Assembly (NCBI GenBank): GCA_028565715.1
Contig: JAOXYC010206684.1
Span: 1-11,451 of the forward strand
Source of the DNA: Phoronis pallida
Lineage: Eukaryota > Phoronida > Phoronidae
Length of the DNA: 11,451 nucleotides
Reading direction: 5' to 3'
Shown here in pieces: positions 1 to 8,572 of this stretch; position 1 is the stretch's first letter, and each line of letters opens with the position of its first letter. The notes under the pieces are model-generated. The model searched no databases and had not been told where the DNA came from. It worked only from the letters and a program-made list of their open reading frames with translations. The translations under genes were made by a program, and so were the position numbers.

Positions 1-1206
1 GTTGAAGAAACCAAAACTGATATTCCATCTGAACTGGAAATTCAGGTTGACCTTGAAAAATCACAAGAAACACCTGTAATTGAGTCTTTTGTAAAAGAGC
101 AGCAAGAAACTGTTCCTTTAGATGACATCACGGATGTTGAAGAAACCAAAACTGATATTCCATCTGAACTGGAAATTCAGGTTGACCTTGAAAAATCAGA
201 AGGAACACCTGTGATTGAGTCTTTCGTGAAAGAACAGCAAGAAACTGTTCCTGTTGATGAAATCACTGATGTTGAAGAAACCAAAACTGATATTCCATCT
301 GAACTGGAAGTTCAGGTTGACCTTGAAAAATCAGAAGAAACACCTGTGATTGAGTCTTTCGTGAAAGAGCAGCAAGAAACAATTCCTGTTGATGACATCA
401 CTAATGTTGAAGAAACCAAAACTGATATTCCATCTGAACTGGAAATTCAGGTTGACCTTGAAAAATCACAAGAAACAGCAGTGATTGAGTCTTTTGTGAA
501 AGAGCAGCAAGAAACTGTTCCTGTTGATGACATCACTGATGTTGAAGAAACCAAAATTGATATTCCATCTGAACTTGAAATTCAGGTTGACCTTGAAAAA
601 TCAGAAGAAACACCTGTAATTGAGTCTTTCGTCAAAGAGCAGCAAGAAACTGTTCCTGTTGATGACATCACTGACTTTGAAGAAACCAAAACTGACATTC
701 CATCTGAATTTGAAATTCATGTTGACCTTGAAAAATCAGAAGAAACACCTGTGATTGAGTCTTTTGTCAAAGAGCAGCAAGAAACTGTTCCTGTTGATGA
801 CATCACGGATGTTGAAGAAACCAAAACTGATATTTCATCCGAACTAGAAATTCAGGTTGACCTTGAAAAATCACAAGAAACACCAGTGATTGAGTCTTTT
901 GTAAAAGAACAGCAAGAAACTGTTCCTATTGATGACATCAAGGATGTTGAAGAAACCAAAACTGATATTCCATCTGAACTTGAAATTCAGGTTGACCTTG
1001 AAAAATTAGAAGAAACACCTGTGATTGAGTCTTTCGTGAAAGAGCAGCAAGAAACTGTTCCTGTTGATGACGTCACGGATGTTGAAGAAACCAAAACTGA
1101 TATTCCATCTGAACTTGAAATTCTGGATGACCTTGAAAAATTGCACGAAACGCCAGTGATTGAGACTTTTGTAAAAGAGCAGTTCATTGATGTCCAAGGT
1201 GATGAC
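1..1206 (+). repeat. Coding tandem repeat, 135-bp (45-residue) unit, about 8.9 copies
   Basis: Units begin at 1, 136, 271, 406, 541, 676, 811, 946 and 1081 with an exact 135-bp period. The first eight are complete; the ninth decays after VKEQ at about 1182 and is recognisable to the DD at 1201-1206. The consensus is VEETKTDIPSELEIQ, then VDLEKSEETPVIESF, then VKEQQETVPVDDITD. Copies 1 and 2 differ at 10 of 135 bases, several of them synonymous. The array continues past the left edge of the window. The codon phase is constant and no frameshift occurs in any copy. Confidence 0.95.
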
Positions 1207-2011
1207 AGCGAAGAGTTCAAACCATTTGAAATGCAACTTGATATTCATCCAGAGGTATCCAGAGAGCCTGAAATTGAATCTCTGGCCACTCACCAGGCAA
1301 CACTTGGATTAACCATGGATAATGATAGTGAAGAACTATCTCGAGAATCAGTGACCGAATCTACTCAAGCTGAAACTGTATCTACAGAGCATGTCATTGC
1401 GACTGGTGAGTCGCCCCGAGAAATTCAGACAACTGAAATGCAAGTTGTGATTTCTGAAGACGAGCCTATTGAAAGAGGAGAGATATCATTTGAGTTGTCT
1501 GTTGAAGGATTGTCAAGCAAACCCACAGAAGTGGTTTCTACTGAATTTGCCGCTTCTAAACCTGAAACTGAATCTTCTGAGTCATTTGATCTTCAGTTTG
1601 ATGTTTCACCTGAAAAACAAGTTACATCAACAGATATTTCAGCTGAATTAGATATGGACCAGAGAGAGAGATATAAGGAGGAGGTTTCAGTTGAATTTGG
1701 TATCCCAAAAGCTGAAGAAGATGTTACTGAAACATTAGAATCACAGATTGTCATCTCTCCAGATGACACTCAGATAACTAGAGAAGAAACAGTTTCTTCA
1801 GAAACCAGTGTTGTAGACACCTCTCGTGAGAAGATACAACAGATCATCCACACAGCCTTGCTGCTGAATTTAGACCACGACTGGGATATGAGCCATGAGT
1901 TGGAACTGCCTGTTTCCACAGCTGAACTCGTAACATTTGAGCCATTACAGGAGTTAGCAATCCCTGGTGATCAAACACAAGAGAAGCCTCTGGGGGAAAG
2001 CGAGGAACAAG
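1..2011 (+). CDS. Exon 1 (5'-truncated): acidic PEVK-like repeat region
   Basis: The frame is open from base 1 (codons at 1, 4, 7...), giving 670 codons plus one base. Methionine-like starts inside it, such as the GTG at 211, are not translation starts because the frame runs through from the left edge. Bases 1 to about 1206 encode tandem 45-residue repeats. The rest is a Ser/Thr/Glu-rich tail with scattered short alternating hydrophobic stretches such as LQFDVSPE and ISFELSVE. Each 45-mer has about 15 acidic and 3 Lys residues, so the region should be disordered and strongly negative, like the springs of titin-class proteins. The exon ends at GAACAAG|GTACAA, phase 1, and joins E2 through a Glu codon (G|AA). 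The GTACAA donor is mediocre; a better phase-1 donor lies inside the exon at 1405|1406. Reading into the intron reaches a stop at 2089-2091. The spring role is inferred from composition. Confidence 0.85.
1405..1410 (+). other. Possible alternative 5' splice site inside exon 1
   Basis: The sequence ACTG|GTGAGT would end the exon after base 1405, one base into a codon (phase 1). That is the same phase as the normal end at 2011, so its use would drop 202 codons in frame and join cleanly to E2. GTGAGT matches the donor consensus better than the GTACAA at 2012. Whether it is used cannot be seen from sequence. Confidence 0.3.
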
Positions 2012-3293
2012 GTACAAAATGTTGGCCCACTAAGCCTGTGTATGTCAGTATCATTGATCAGTTACAGTTCTGTCAAGTATGGCTTTTGTAGATCTAATTG
2101 ATTTTTATTAAATTTGTTTTATGCTTTGTTTAGTTGAAGTCTTTGTTATACTATATGGCATATGCTTATCATCAGTTGCAGAGTTGACTTCTCATCGATT
2201 ACTTGACTGGAATGTTTTATTCGCTATTATGCTTTTATTGAAATATGATTTTTCATTTTTACATGCTAACATGAAAATTTAGCTGAGGTCTAACTTTATT
2301 CCATGAATAATTGATGTTAGTTGCATATGGGGAGACGTCTTGTTCTCTAAAAGGGATGTTTGACAATTGTAAAAGACAAACTTTTTGTCATAGAGGTCCA
2401 TGCAACTAGCGTCAGACTTTCATGGTCTTGATATTTATAGATATTGTTTATCCCACTTTTAGGTCTGATAAAAAATCTATTTGACACCACATCACGACTA
2501 CACTTTGTAATTGTATTGTATTGTGCAAGCAAGCTGTCTTTGAAATCTTTTGTTATGTCAACTGAAAACATGGATTTTTATCAGACTTGAATGTTAAGCT
2601 TCTTAGAATAAAAAAATATTATTTGTCTTTTCTATGGGTTGAATTGCTTTTCTTGGCTGAAACACTCTTGTTAATTTATGGCTTTAACAAAAACTTGATA
2701 TTTTACTTTTCAGGTTTGCATCTTATTATTTTCAATGAAATTATTTTAACCCCTTACTACTACTTTATACTCTAGGCCTTTGTTAATAATTCTTTCTAAT
2801 TGCACATAAATTAGATATGTCCTACCCTTTCCAGAGGTGAGGTAAAAACAAGCTTTGTTTTTACTTATGAGGCATGTCTCCTGTGTTATTTTTGCACTGA
2901 TTTTGCATGTTGAATGGGATGTGAATTCTATTTTTCTGGTTGATATTTTATTGATAGAGTTTGTAATAGAGTAAACTTAGGCATTCCAGCTTTTTATTAG
3001 TAAGTTGTGATAAAATAGTTCGAGCATTTGACATGTATTGAGTTGCTGAGGCATTTTTTCGAATTTGATTCATTGAATTTATTGAATTCACTTTCTACAC
3101 ATTTCTTCTTTTTCTTCTCTTTTTTTGTTTAGTTGCTCAGAATGTTTTTTGTTTTCAATTTTTTTAGTATCAACATTTTTTTAGGCTTTTCTCTGCTAAG
3201 TAGAATTTGAATAGAATCTTATTTTTATAAGTATTCAATGAAGACTTCCAACAATCCTTTGAATTAAAAGATTTACTTTGATTCTGTTTCTAG
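2012..3293 (+). other. Intron 1, no gene seen
   Basis: AT-rich and T-rich non-coding DNA starting GTACAA and ending with a pyrimidine-rich tract and TTTCTAG. Short open frames on either strand (for example 2347-2571 minus and 2587-2775 plus) have low-complexity translations and no family resemblance. Around 2821-2843 a pyrimidine tract with CCAG is followed almost at once by GTGAGG, a composite acceptor/donor. Nothing else stands out. Confidence 0.75.
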
Positions 3294-3500
3294 AAGTTGT
3301 TCAACCTCAAGAAGACGTTGTTGACCTTGCTGCACCAGAAGCAACCACCAGACCTGAAGTGACTGTTGTAGAACAACATGAACAAAAAGTCATTGAGCAA
3401 CAAGAGCAAGCCACATTAGAGACTTACCAAACCGAGGAACCTAGTCAAACAGTCATTGAATTCTCATTCGATGATGTCTTGATTTCTGAACAAAAGACAG
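3294..3500 (+). CDS. Exon 2: acidic linker segment
   Basis: The exon follows TTCTGTTTCTAG and ends at GACAG|GTGAGT, a strong donor. It is 207 bp, phase 1-1 (69 codons). The product begins EVVQPQEDVVDLAAPEAT and is rich in Glu, Gln, Thr, Val and Pro, ending near FDDVLISEQKTG. There is no folded domain; it continues the disordered PEVK-like stretch of E1. The EQQEQ and IEFSFDD stretches resemble the KEQQE and hydrophobic-acidic motifs of E1, so it may be a decayed relative of the same repeat. Its symmetrical phase allows in-frame skipping. Confidence 0.85.
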
Positions 3501-3719
3501 GTGAGTGTTTATTATAATATCTTTTCCTAATTTATTGAGTATAAATTTCATCCAGTATTTTTTTTTAATAAATAGAGATAGACTTCTTCCATACCTTTTT
3601 GATTTTATGTAAGGAAAGAAAAAAAGAAATTGTTATTTGGTATACAACTATATAATACTTAATAACAGGGAATGCTTAGAAGATGAATCCTATTTTTAAA
3701 TTTTATTTTGTTTACTTAG

Positions 3720-3746
3720 ACATTGAAGCGCAGTATACTGTGAAAG
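3720..3746 (+). CDS. Exon 3: possible 27-bp microexon
   Basis: A good acceptor (TTTTGTTTACTTAG) is followed by 27 bases read in phase 1-1 as DIEAQYTVK and then GTTGGT. The length is nine codons, and both ends fit the phase of E2 and E4. The donor GTTGGT is poor, and E2 can also join E4 directly without it. It is supported only by phase and splice signals; a chance match or an alternative cassette is possible. Confidence 0.45.
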
Positions 3747-4154
3747 GTTGGTCAATTTCTATCCCCAGTTTAGAACATTTCTTGGTGTGGATTTTGTGAT
3801 TCATGAACCTATTTCCATGATAATGAATTTTATCCAGAGGAGTGTACAGTTTGTTTAGGCAGTTGAACCTTGTTCAGTATATGCATCTTACAAATGGTGT
3901 GTGACAAGGCATATTCAAAGCATGAAAACAGCAATTAGAATTATTGCGAAATTCTACAAATTTTTCGACTCTGGATTGCTTTAGTAACCTCCTCTAAATG
4001 TTGCCAATAGCCTCATATGCAGGCTATGAAATTGCAAATTTTGAAGTTGCCGAGTTCGAGTAGATTTTAGAAATTCTCAACCCTGGTAGTTTTGCATGCA
4101 GATGCTGTTTCAAATATTTGCATGTTTATCTTATATTTTTTTAACTGCATGCAG
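3747..4154 (+). other. Intron 3, no gene seen
   Basis: AT-rich non-coding sequence between the putative microexon and the SH3 exon. It ends with a T-rich tract and CTGCATGCAG. A second TTTGCATGCAG at about 4092-4102 is a decoy acceptor-like copy with no open frame matching the SH3 after it. No repeat or RNA gene was recognised. Confidence 0.7.
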
Positions 4155-4412
4155 GGAGTTACAAATCTACAATATACGTTGCCATAAGTCATTACGAAGC
4201 TCAATCCCCGGAAGTAATGACACTTAACCCAGGGGAGAAGGTTGAAGTCGTTGACAGCTCACGTTCTGACTGGTGGCTTGCCCGCAAACCGTATGATAGA
4301 AGTGAGGCATGGGCACCTGCCATGTATCTTCAACCATTGCACGAATATCAGAACCGACTACGGGAAGTCATCAAACTAACTACAGAAGACTTGCATGTTG
4401 ATAGCTGTCCGA
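4155..4412 (+). CDS. Exon 4: SH3 domain
   Basis: The exon is 258 bp, phase 1-1, after TTAACTGCATGCAG and before GTAAGA. The first 55 or so residues form one SH3 domain: strand a and ALYDY-like AISHY, RT loop EAQSPEVMTL, PGEKVEVVD, the DWWLAR tryptophan pair, and the EAWAPAMYLQP end with the conserved Pro and Tyr. SH3 domains bind proline-rich ligands. The second ALYDY Tyr, the first Trp, the Pro and the last Tyr are kept. The first ALYDY Tyr is Ser, and the RT-loop acidic specificity residue (Asp99 in Src numbering) aligns with Val, so ligand choice is probably unusual. About 29 linker residues rich in Glu and Leu follow. The next exon begins with a proline-rich stretch that could be a ligand. 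The SH3 assignment is secure; the partner is unknown. Confidence 0.93.
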
Positions 4413-4701
4413 GTAAGATTTTGGTTTCGTTGATGCATGCATTGTTTACATGTTCAGACTCTTTGAAAGTCTCGAAATGCACTTCATGAAACTGACGTTG
4501 CAGTATCTTTCTTCTTCTTGGCATATGGTCAATTCAAAGGATTTTTTTTTTAATTTGGACAAAGATTTATGTCAATTTTCTGCTAGTCCAATTTTTTTCA
4601 ATTCATTTTTTCATGGTAATTTGGGCAATTTTCACTTAAACTTGACCAATTTTTCTTTTCTTTTACCAAAAACTAAAAAGGCATTTTCATCCATATTCCA
4701 G

Positions 4702-5040
4702 ATTCTGATTCTGAGGATAGCACACTCCTTCCACCACCCGATCCATTAGATTACACTCCTCCCCACTTCTCTAATCCAATCCGCAGTCAGTACACCAGTG
4801 ATGGCAGACCTTCCAAATTCATTTGTACACTAGAGGGCACTCCAACACCTCAGGTCACATGGTTCAAGGAGGCGGCCATTTTGGAACCATGTGATGATTT
4901 CCAAATGCAATACTTGGATGATAACACATGCATGTTGAGTATAACGGACACATTTCCTGAGGATGCTGGGACGTACACGGTTGTGGCAAAGAATGAAGTG
5001 GGTTGTGCGTTCAGTTCGGCACATTTAGTGGTGCATGAAG
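4702..5040 (+). CDS. Exon 5: proline-rich linker and I-set Ig domain 1
   Basis: The exon is 339 bp, phase 1-1, after CATATTCCAG and before GTGACT. It starts with an acidic NSDSEDS stretch, then LLPPPDPLDYTPP, then a complete Ig domain in a single exon. Ig landmarks in order: PHFSNPI (A strand), FICTLEG (B strand Cys), PTPQVTWFKE (C strand Trp), MLSITD (E strand), EDAGTYTVVAKN (F strand) and AHLVV (G strand). The F-strand Cys of classical Ig domains is Val here, so the usual disulphide cannot form, as is common in cytoplasmic I-set domains. Such domains in titin-like proteins are structural links and protein-binding surfaces. Unlike the other two Ig domains in the window it is not split by an intron. 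Confidence 0.93.
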
Positions 5041-5477
5041 GTGACTGTCTTTATTAACTGCATCATTCCTACTAACTGTACAAACCACTTAGATGTTAAG
5101 TAGATAGTCTAGGGTTCCTCACCATTTTGGATTTTTGATAACCTTTAAAGTTTAAAATCAGTTTCGGCATGATTTTTGGCATGTTTTTCTGTGATGATTT
5201 ATTTATTGTAAATGTCTTAAAAGTATAATTATGTTGTAGTAATGATAACTTAAAATAGATTTGTTCTGCTTTTTATTATCAAGTAACGCATCTATTGTTT
5301 TCTTGCTTTCCACTTTATGTTTGTAATCTACAATATCATTTGATAGAATAGTCGGGCTCAGTTAACTGACACAGCATTACAGACATATTCTTTGGTAGTG
5401 TCACTTGACTGTCTAACTGTTTCTGCTTGTACTGAATTTACCCAGGATAGATAAAAACCATATTTTGTTATGTATAG
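5041..5477 (+). other. Intron 5, no gene seen
   Basis: AT-rich non-coding sequence beginning GTGACT and ending TATGTATAG. The minus-strand open frame that overlaps E6 (5468-5674) is a shadow of the coding exon. No repeat or RNA gene was recognised. Confidence 0.75.
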
Positions 5478-5581
5478 GTGCTGGTGCTCCAACATTCAAA
5501 CAGAAACCAAAGTTCCAGCAAGTGGCAGCCGGTGAGACTGCAACATTTGAATGTGTCATCACTGCTCCCAATGAGCCAGAG
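5478..5581 (+). CDS. Exon 6: N-terminal part of Ig domain 2
   Basis: The exon is 104 bp, phase 1 to 0, after TATGTATAG and before GTAAGG. It encodes GAGAPTFKQKPKFQQVAAGE, then TATFECVITAPNEPE: the A strand, the A' strand and the B strand with its core Cys (FEC). It stops just before the C-strand Trp, which opens E7. E6 and E7 together are 303 bp (101 codons) and make one complete I-set domain. Both are needed for the fold, and removing only one would break the frame. Confidence 0.9.
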
Positions 5582-5910
5582 GTAAGGCATTGGTCTGGAT
5601 GTCAGTTCATAACATTTTATTACTGATAAAGATCGTTTTGAAATCATACAGAGTTGACGAGAAAATGTTTTCAAATTGTCTTTTAGATTTGCATGGGTAC
5701 CTCTAAGTTGGCATCAGCCTTGATTGCTTATTGTTGTGTGGCTAAATCCTTTGAAAAATTGGAGTTTCTCATCAAATCTGGCTCAGAACACATTTAGCTT
5801 TAGGAAAATTTAAAATTACAATCTGTTATAGTATGGCCAGAATGTATGGTCTTCGCAAAGTGAAATTACAGTCTCCCCTAAATATTTTCATTATCTTCTA
5901 TTCGTTTCAG
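5582..5910 (+). other. Intron 6, within Ig domain 2
   Basis: A phase-0 intron placed directly before the Ig core Val-Gln-Trp, with donor GTAAGG and acceptor TCGTTTCAG. An open frame beginning at 5833 runs through the acceptor into E7 only because intron and exon happen to share an open frame. No other feature was seen. Confidence 0.8.
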
Positions 5911-6109
5911 GTTCAATGGTTCCACAATGAAACACTCATTAGTTTTGAAGACTATCCTAACTCAGAGACCTCTGTTGTCAGCGAGGGTGATACACACACT
6001 GTCTCGCTGGCATTGAGGCAGGTTGGACCAGACAGTTCTGGCTCATATAAAGTCATCTGCTCCAATGACCAGGGGTCTGCCACCATGAGTGTGTCACTTC
6101 TTGTTGATG
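5911..6109 (+). CDS. Exon 7: C-terminal part of Ig domain 2
   Basis: The exon is 199 bp, phase 0 to 1, between TTCGTTTCAG and GTTAGT. It encodes VQWFHNETLI (C and C' strands, core Trp), a polar loop with EGDTHTVSLALRQV (E strand), DSSGSYKVICSNDQG (F strand; the classical Cys position after Tyr is Val, with a Cys two residues further on) and SATMSVSLLVD (G strand). It completes the I-set domain begun in E6. The domain follows Ig 1 after only a few residues, so the two probably form a tandem rod. The exon leads directly into the DFRxxL block. Confidence 0.92.
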
Positions 6110-6554
6110 GTTAGTTTTTTGGGAAATTTCTATTTTTGTTCAAAAATAGTGTTTTTACATGATATGTTCAGATAGGAGTTGTTAGGAATTCAGAAAACAT
6201 CTCTCAGGGGATTGTCAAATTAGTGGTCCAAAGAACTTAAAACACCGAGTGTTGTAGATCACGTTCAATTAATGGATTCATCGCATAAGGATAGTCACTT
6301 GGGCTCTTTCAATTTTAACAGTGGTTGTACTTGATGAAGGCAAGCATTATTCATATTGTATACTTTGGCCTAAAGTTAAAATACAACTGCTTCAAATCAT
6401 TGAATTTGCTTAGTTTCTGTTAAAGACATTGCAGGTCTTGACATAACTTGTTTGCATTTTAAAGTATTTGACAACCAAGTAATGTGCATTTCAACTGGTC
6501 AATGGAACTGTCTTGATGAAAAATTGGATACATCTAAATACACTCTTTTATCAG
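6110..6554 (+). other. Intron 7, no gene seen
   Basis: AT-rich intron with donor GTTAGT and acceptor ACTCTTTTATCAG. Further upstream, GACATTGCAG at 6425-6434 also gives an in-frame phase-1 entry, which would lengthen E8 by 40 codons. The added sequence (GLDITC..., Cys- and Trp-containing) resembles nothing in the gene, and that acceptor has a weaker pyrimidine tract, so it was not chosen. Confidence 0.65.
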
Positions 6555-6684
6555 AAACTACAACAGCAAAGAAAGACTTCCGAGACCAGCTGCAGAGGGC
6601 TCATGTCAAGGTGGTTGAAAAAGATGTTCGAAGGACGTCTCAAGTAGAACAACTTGATTTCAGGGATAATCTTCGGGAAATTGA
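6555..6684 (+). CDS. Exon 8: two DFRxxL actin-binding-type motifs
   Basis: The exon is 130 bp, phase 1 to 2, after ATACACTCTTTTATCAG and before GTAAGT. It encodes ETTTAKKDFRDQL, QRAHVKVVEKDVRRTSQ, VEQLDFRDNLREI. Two DFRxxL motifs lie at 6575-6592 and 6656-6673, 27 codons apart. In smooth-muscle and long MLCK a series of DFRxxL motifs in the N-terminal tail binds F-actin. Here the surrounding residues are basic and polar, unlike the acidic spring regions. Between motifs the chain looks extended or helical with no fold. The start at 6555 was chosen for its acceptor and for the sensible sequence it gives. F-actin binding is inferred from the motif only. Confidence 0.85.
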
Positions 6685-7310
6685 GTAAGTGTTGGACAGT
6701 TGTTTTTGGTTACAAATTTTCTTAAATTTTAGTTTCTAACTGTTATTGTCGAATAAATGTTAGATTTAGACTAGATAAACTAATTTTCTAACTTTTGTGC
6801 TGTAAAAGTCAATGTCTTATTTACAATCTATATTTTTGTAAACTTATCAATGTTGTGTCAGTAACTGTTACATCTTTATTTGTGATAACTTGCTTGCTTT
6901 TATAAAATATTTAGTAGGCTTGCCTTGAATTGTCAATTTTCCCATATTTATGATTTTGGTGCCAACTTTCACCAATGGGATATCATGGCTAGTCCATGAC
7001 TGCTTTTAGCAAAATTGGAACTTTTTGGCTATAAATCATATTTTTGGTAAAATTGGGTTAATTTATTGTTGCACTATTGTGTTTGTCTGCACGTTCTACA
7101 TTACACAATTTCCCCAAATTCACTTTGCATGACTACACAAACGCATGACAGTATCCTGTTGAAACACACGCTTTTTTCTGAGAAAATAGTTTTTTGTCCA
7201 ACATTAATTTTTTTTTCATGGAATAAAAATAATCACACCCTCATTCTCATTCAACTTTTGTAAGATCCTACATGTAACAAAAAATAATAGTATATCATTG
7301 AAACTCACAG
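6685..7310 (+). other. Intron 8, no gene seen
   Basis: AT-rich intron, donor GTAAGT, acceptor AACTCACAG. From about 7271 its end matches the sequence before E10 (see the duplicated segment). No further DFRxxL-like exon was found in it. Confidence 0.75.
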
Positions 7311-7460
7311 GAAAGTCAATTTTGGTGGCCGTCAAACAGGGGTTGAGCAAATTGACTTCCGTTATTTGCTTAAACCACTTCCTGAAGAACTGTAAGTGTA
7401 ACCCCACCCATATAGTAGATAAACTAAATATTTTGTCCAATTTAATGATCATATTGGTAA
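7271..7460 (+). repeat. Duplicated exon segment, copy 1 (exon 9 with intron flanks)
   Basis: This segment and 8532-8720 are copies of each other. Similarity covers about 40 bases of upstream intron (AATA...TATATCATTG...AAACTCACAG), the exon, and downstream intron (GTAAGTGTAA...CACCC...TAGTAGATAA). The copies start 1262 bp apart by exon start. The surviving intron similarity shows a genomic exon duplication, not convergence. Outer limits are approximate. Confidence 0.8.
7311..7391 (+). CDS. Exon 9: cassette exon with one DFRxxL motif
   Basis: The exon is 81 bp (27 codons), phase 2-2, between AACTCACAG and GTAAGT. It encodes KVNFGGRQTGVEQIDFRYLL, then KPLPEEL with the last codon split. The DFRYLL motif is at 7354-7371, 24 codons after the second motif of E8 when spliced. 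VEQIDFR repeats the VEQLDFR of E8, so all these motifs come from one ancestral unit. Its phase and length allow skipping without frame change. E10 is its near-duplicate; whether the two are used together, singly or in exclusion cannot be told here. The role is inferred to be actin binding, by analogy with MLCK. Confidence 0.85.
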
Positions 7461-8572
7461 TCATACCAGTTTTCAAACTTTTGAAAAGTGTAGGAACATC
7501 AGTGAAATTGTGCAAAAATCACAATATTTTCATGTATTTTGTGCTTGTCTTCACTGGATTGACAGCTAGTTTGTATAAAATCTCTGCATATTTGGACATC
7601 CGTTTATTAAACTCTCAATTTGAGGATGTTCTTAATATGAGTAATTATCAGAATCCCATATCCTCAGTGTAGTACATTTAGTCGTAATGGTACACTCTAA
7701 TTCTCAATATATTCACATCTTTTCCAACTAGCTGAAACTGTATTATGGTGTTTTGTAAACAGGTTTTAACAAAACTTTTACATTACCAGATTCCACCAAT
7801 TTGGCAATTACACAGATTAAAAGTGCTTTATTCATACTTGAAACGAGGTTTTACTCAATAAATTCACACCCTCTTCCATCAATCATTCCAAAGTTTCACT
7901 GTTACCAGTTCCCATCAGTTTACCAGTTTACAGTTACAACACAGGTTGCTTTTCTTGTTCAAGTATAGTTCAGTCCTTCATCAGCTTAACTGTGTTATTT
8001 TCCAAAAAAAGAACCTTCTCTGACTGGTTTTCAAATCCTTGGCAATGGTAAAACAGTTTGAATGCCATACCATATACTGTACACTTGGAACCTGTTTTCC
8101 ACCAATCTTTCATTGTGGTAGACCATCACTAACTCCATAATTATAAAGTTTTCACAACTACACAAGTTTTTCCCCAGGTTTCCGTGATGTTTTCCCATGA
8201 AAGTGGAAACTTAAGTTTTTTCCTTCACACCTTCACAAGTCTGTTTACAGTTGGAATGAGTCTTGGTGTTTAGTCTCCCACTTTCACTACCTTGTAATTT
8301 GCTTCTCACTAGCTGGGCAATGGTTTACTTCTTTCAGACTTTAAAAACTTGATTTGGTATATTCGCACCTGTCCTCTTAAATGTAATACACGAATACCTT
8401 CACACCTAGTCATGTTTTCATCTTTGTATTTTACACTCATTTCACCTGCTTGGTAATGGTTTGGGTTTTTCACCAACACACCAGTCCTCACCACTTTGGT
8501 TTGGTATTTTCTCACTTGCAAAAATGCACTACAAGTAATACAAAATAATGATATATCATTGCAAACTCACAG
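7392..8572 (+). other. Intron 9, between duplicated exons; contains decayed repeats
   Basis: Non-coding, with the copy-1 downstream flank at its start and the copy-2 upstream flank at its end. The stretch from about 7780 to 8520 is rich in C and T with many CAC and CACC words and recurring GGCAATGG-like words at 8041, 8316 and 8452, unlike the other introns. No intact mobile element, tRNA or additional exon was recognised. Confidence 0.7.
8316..8521 (+). repeat. Degenerate repeat, unit about 136-146 bp, at least 1.5 copies
   Basis: GGCAATGGTTT at 8316 is echoed by GGTAATGGTTT at 8452, 136 bp later. TTTGGTATATTCGCACCT in the first unit is echoed by TTTGGTATTTTCTCACTT in the second, offset by about 10 bases more. 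A third GGCAATGG at 8041, two periods upstream, may mark an older unit. The minus strand is open from 8521 to 8309 and shows the same repeat as QVRKYQTK and QVRIYQIK, but nothing suggests that it is a gene. Confidence 0.4.

Noticed and set aside
987-1293. Minus-strand open frames across the 45-residue repeats and tail
   Set aside because: They are Ser/Phe-rich complements of the coding repeat in E1, with no independent signal.
211-2091. A self-contained gene starting at 211 and stopping at 2089-2091
   Set aside because: The repeat frame is open from base 1 and 211 is an ordinary GTG Val codon inside a repeat. The codons after 2011 are intron read-through; a donor at 2012 in phase 1 joins to E2.
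2821-2843. Possible recursive splice site or tiny exon (CCAG then GTGAGG) in intron 1
   Set aside because: It does not match the juxtaposed acceptor-donor pattern exactly (two extra bases), and the implied 2- or 7-base exon would break the frame. Recorded only as a curiosity.
4450-4749. 99-codon plus-strand open frame between E4 and E5
   Set aside because: Phe/Leu-rich read-through of a T-rich intron in a frame different from E5.
6435-6554. Upstream extension of E8 from the acceptor at 6434
   Set aside because: It is open and in phase, but the acceptor is weaker and the added sequence is unlike anything else in the protein. ACTCTTTTATCAG at 6554 is a better site.
7216-7515. Minus-strand open frame opposite E9
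   Set aside because: It is a shadow of E9 and AT-rich intron, with no recognisable protein family.
7298-7672. A 124-codon plus-strand open frame over E9
   Set aside because: It uses a different frame from E9 (which is fixed by E8 and E11 phases), runs through a GTAAGT donor, and has a low-complexity hydrophobic translation typical of AT-rich intron.
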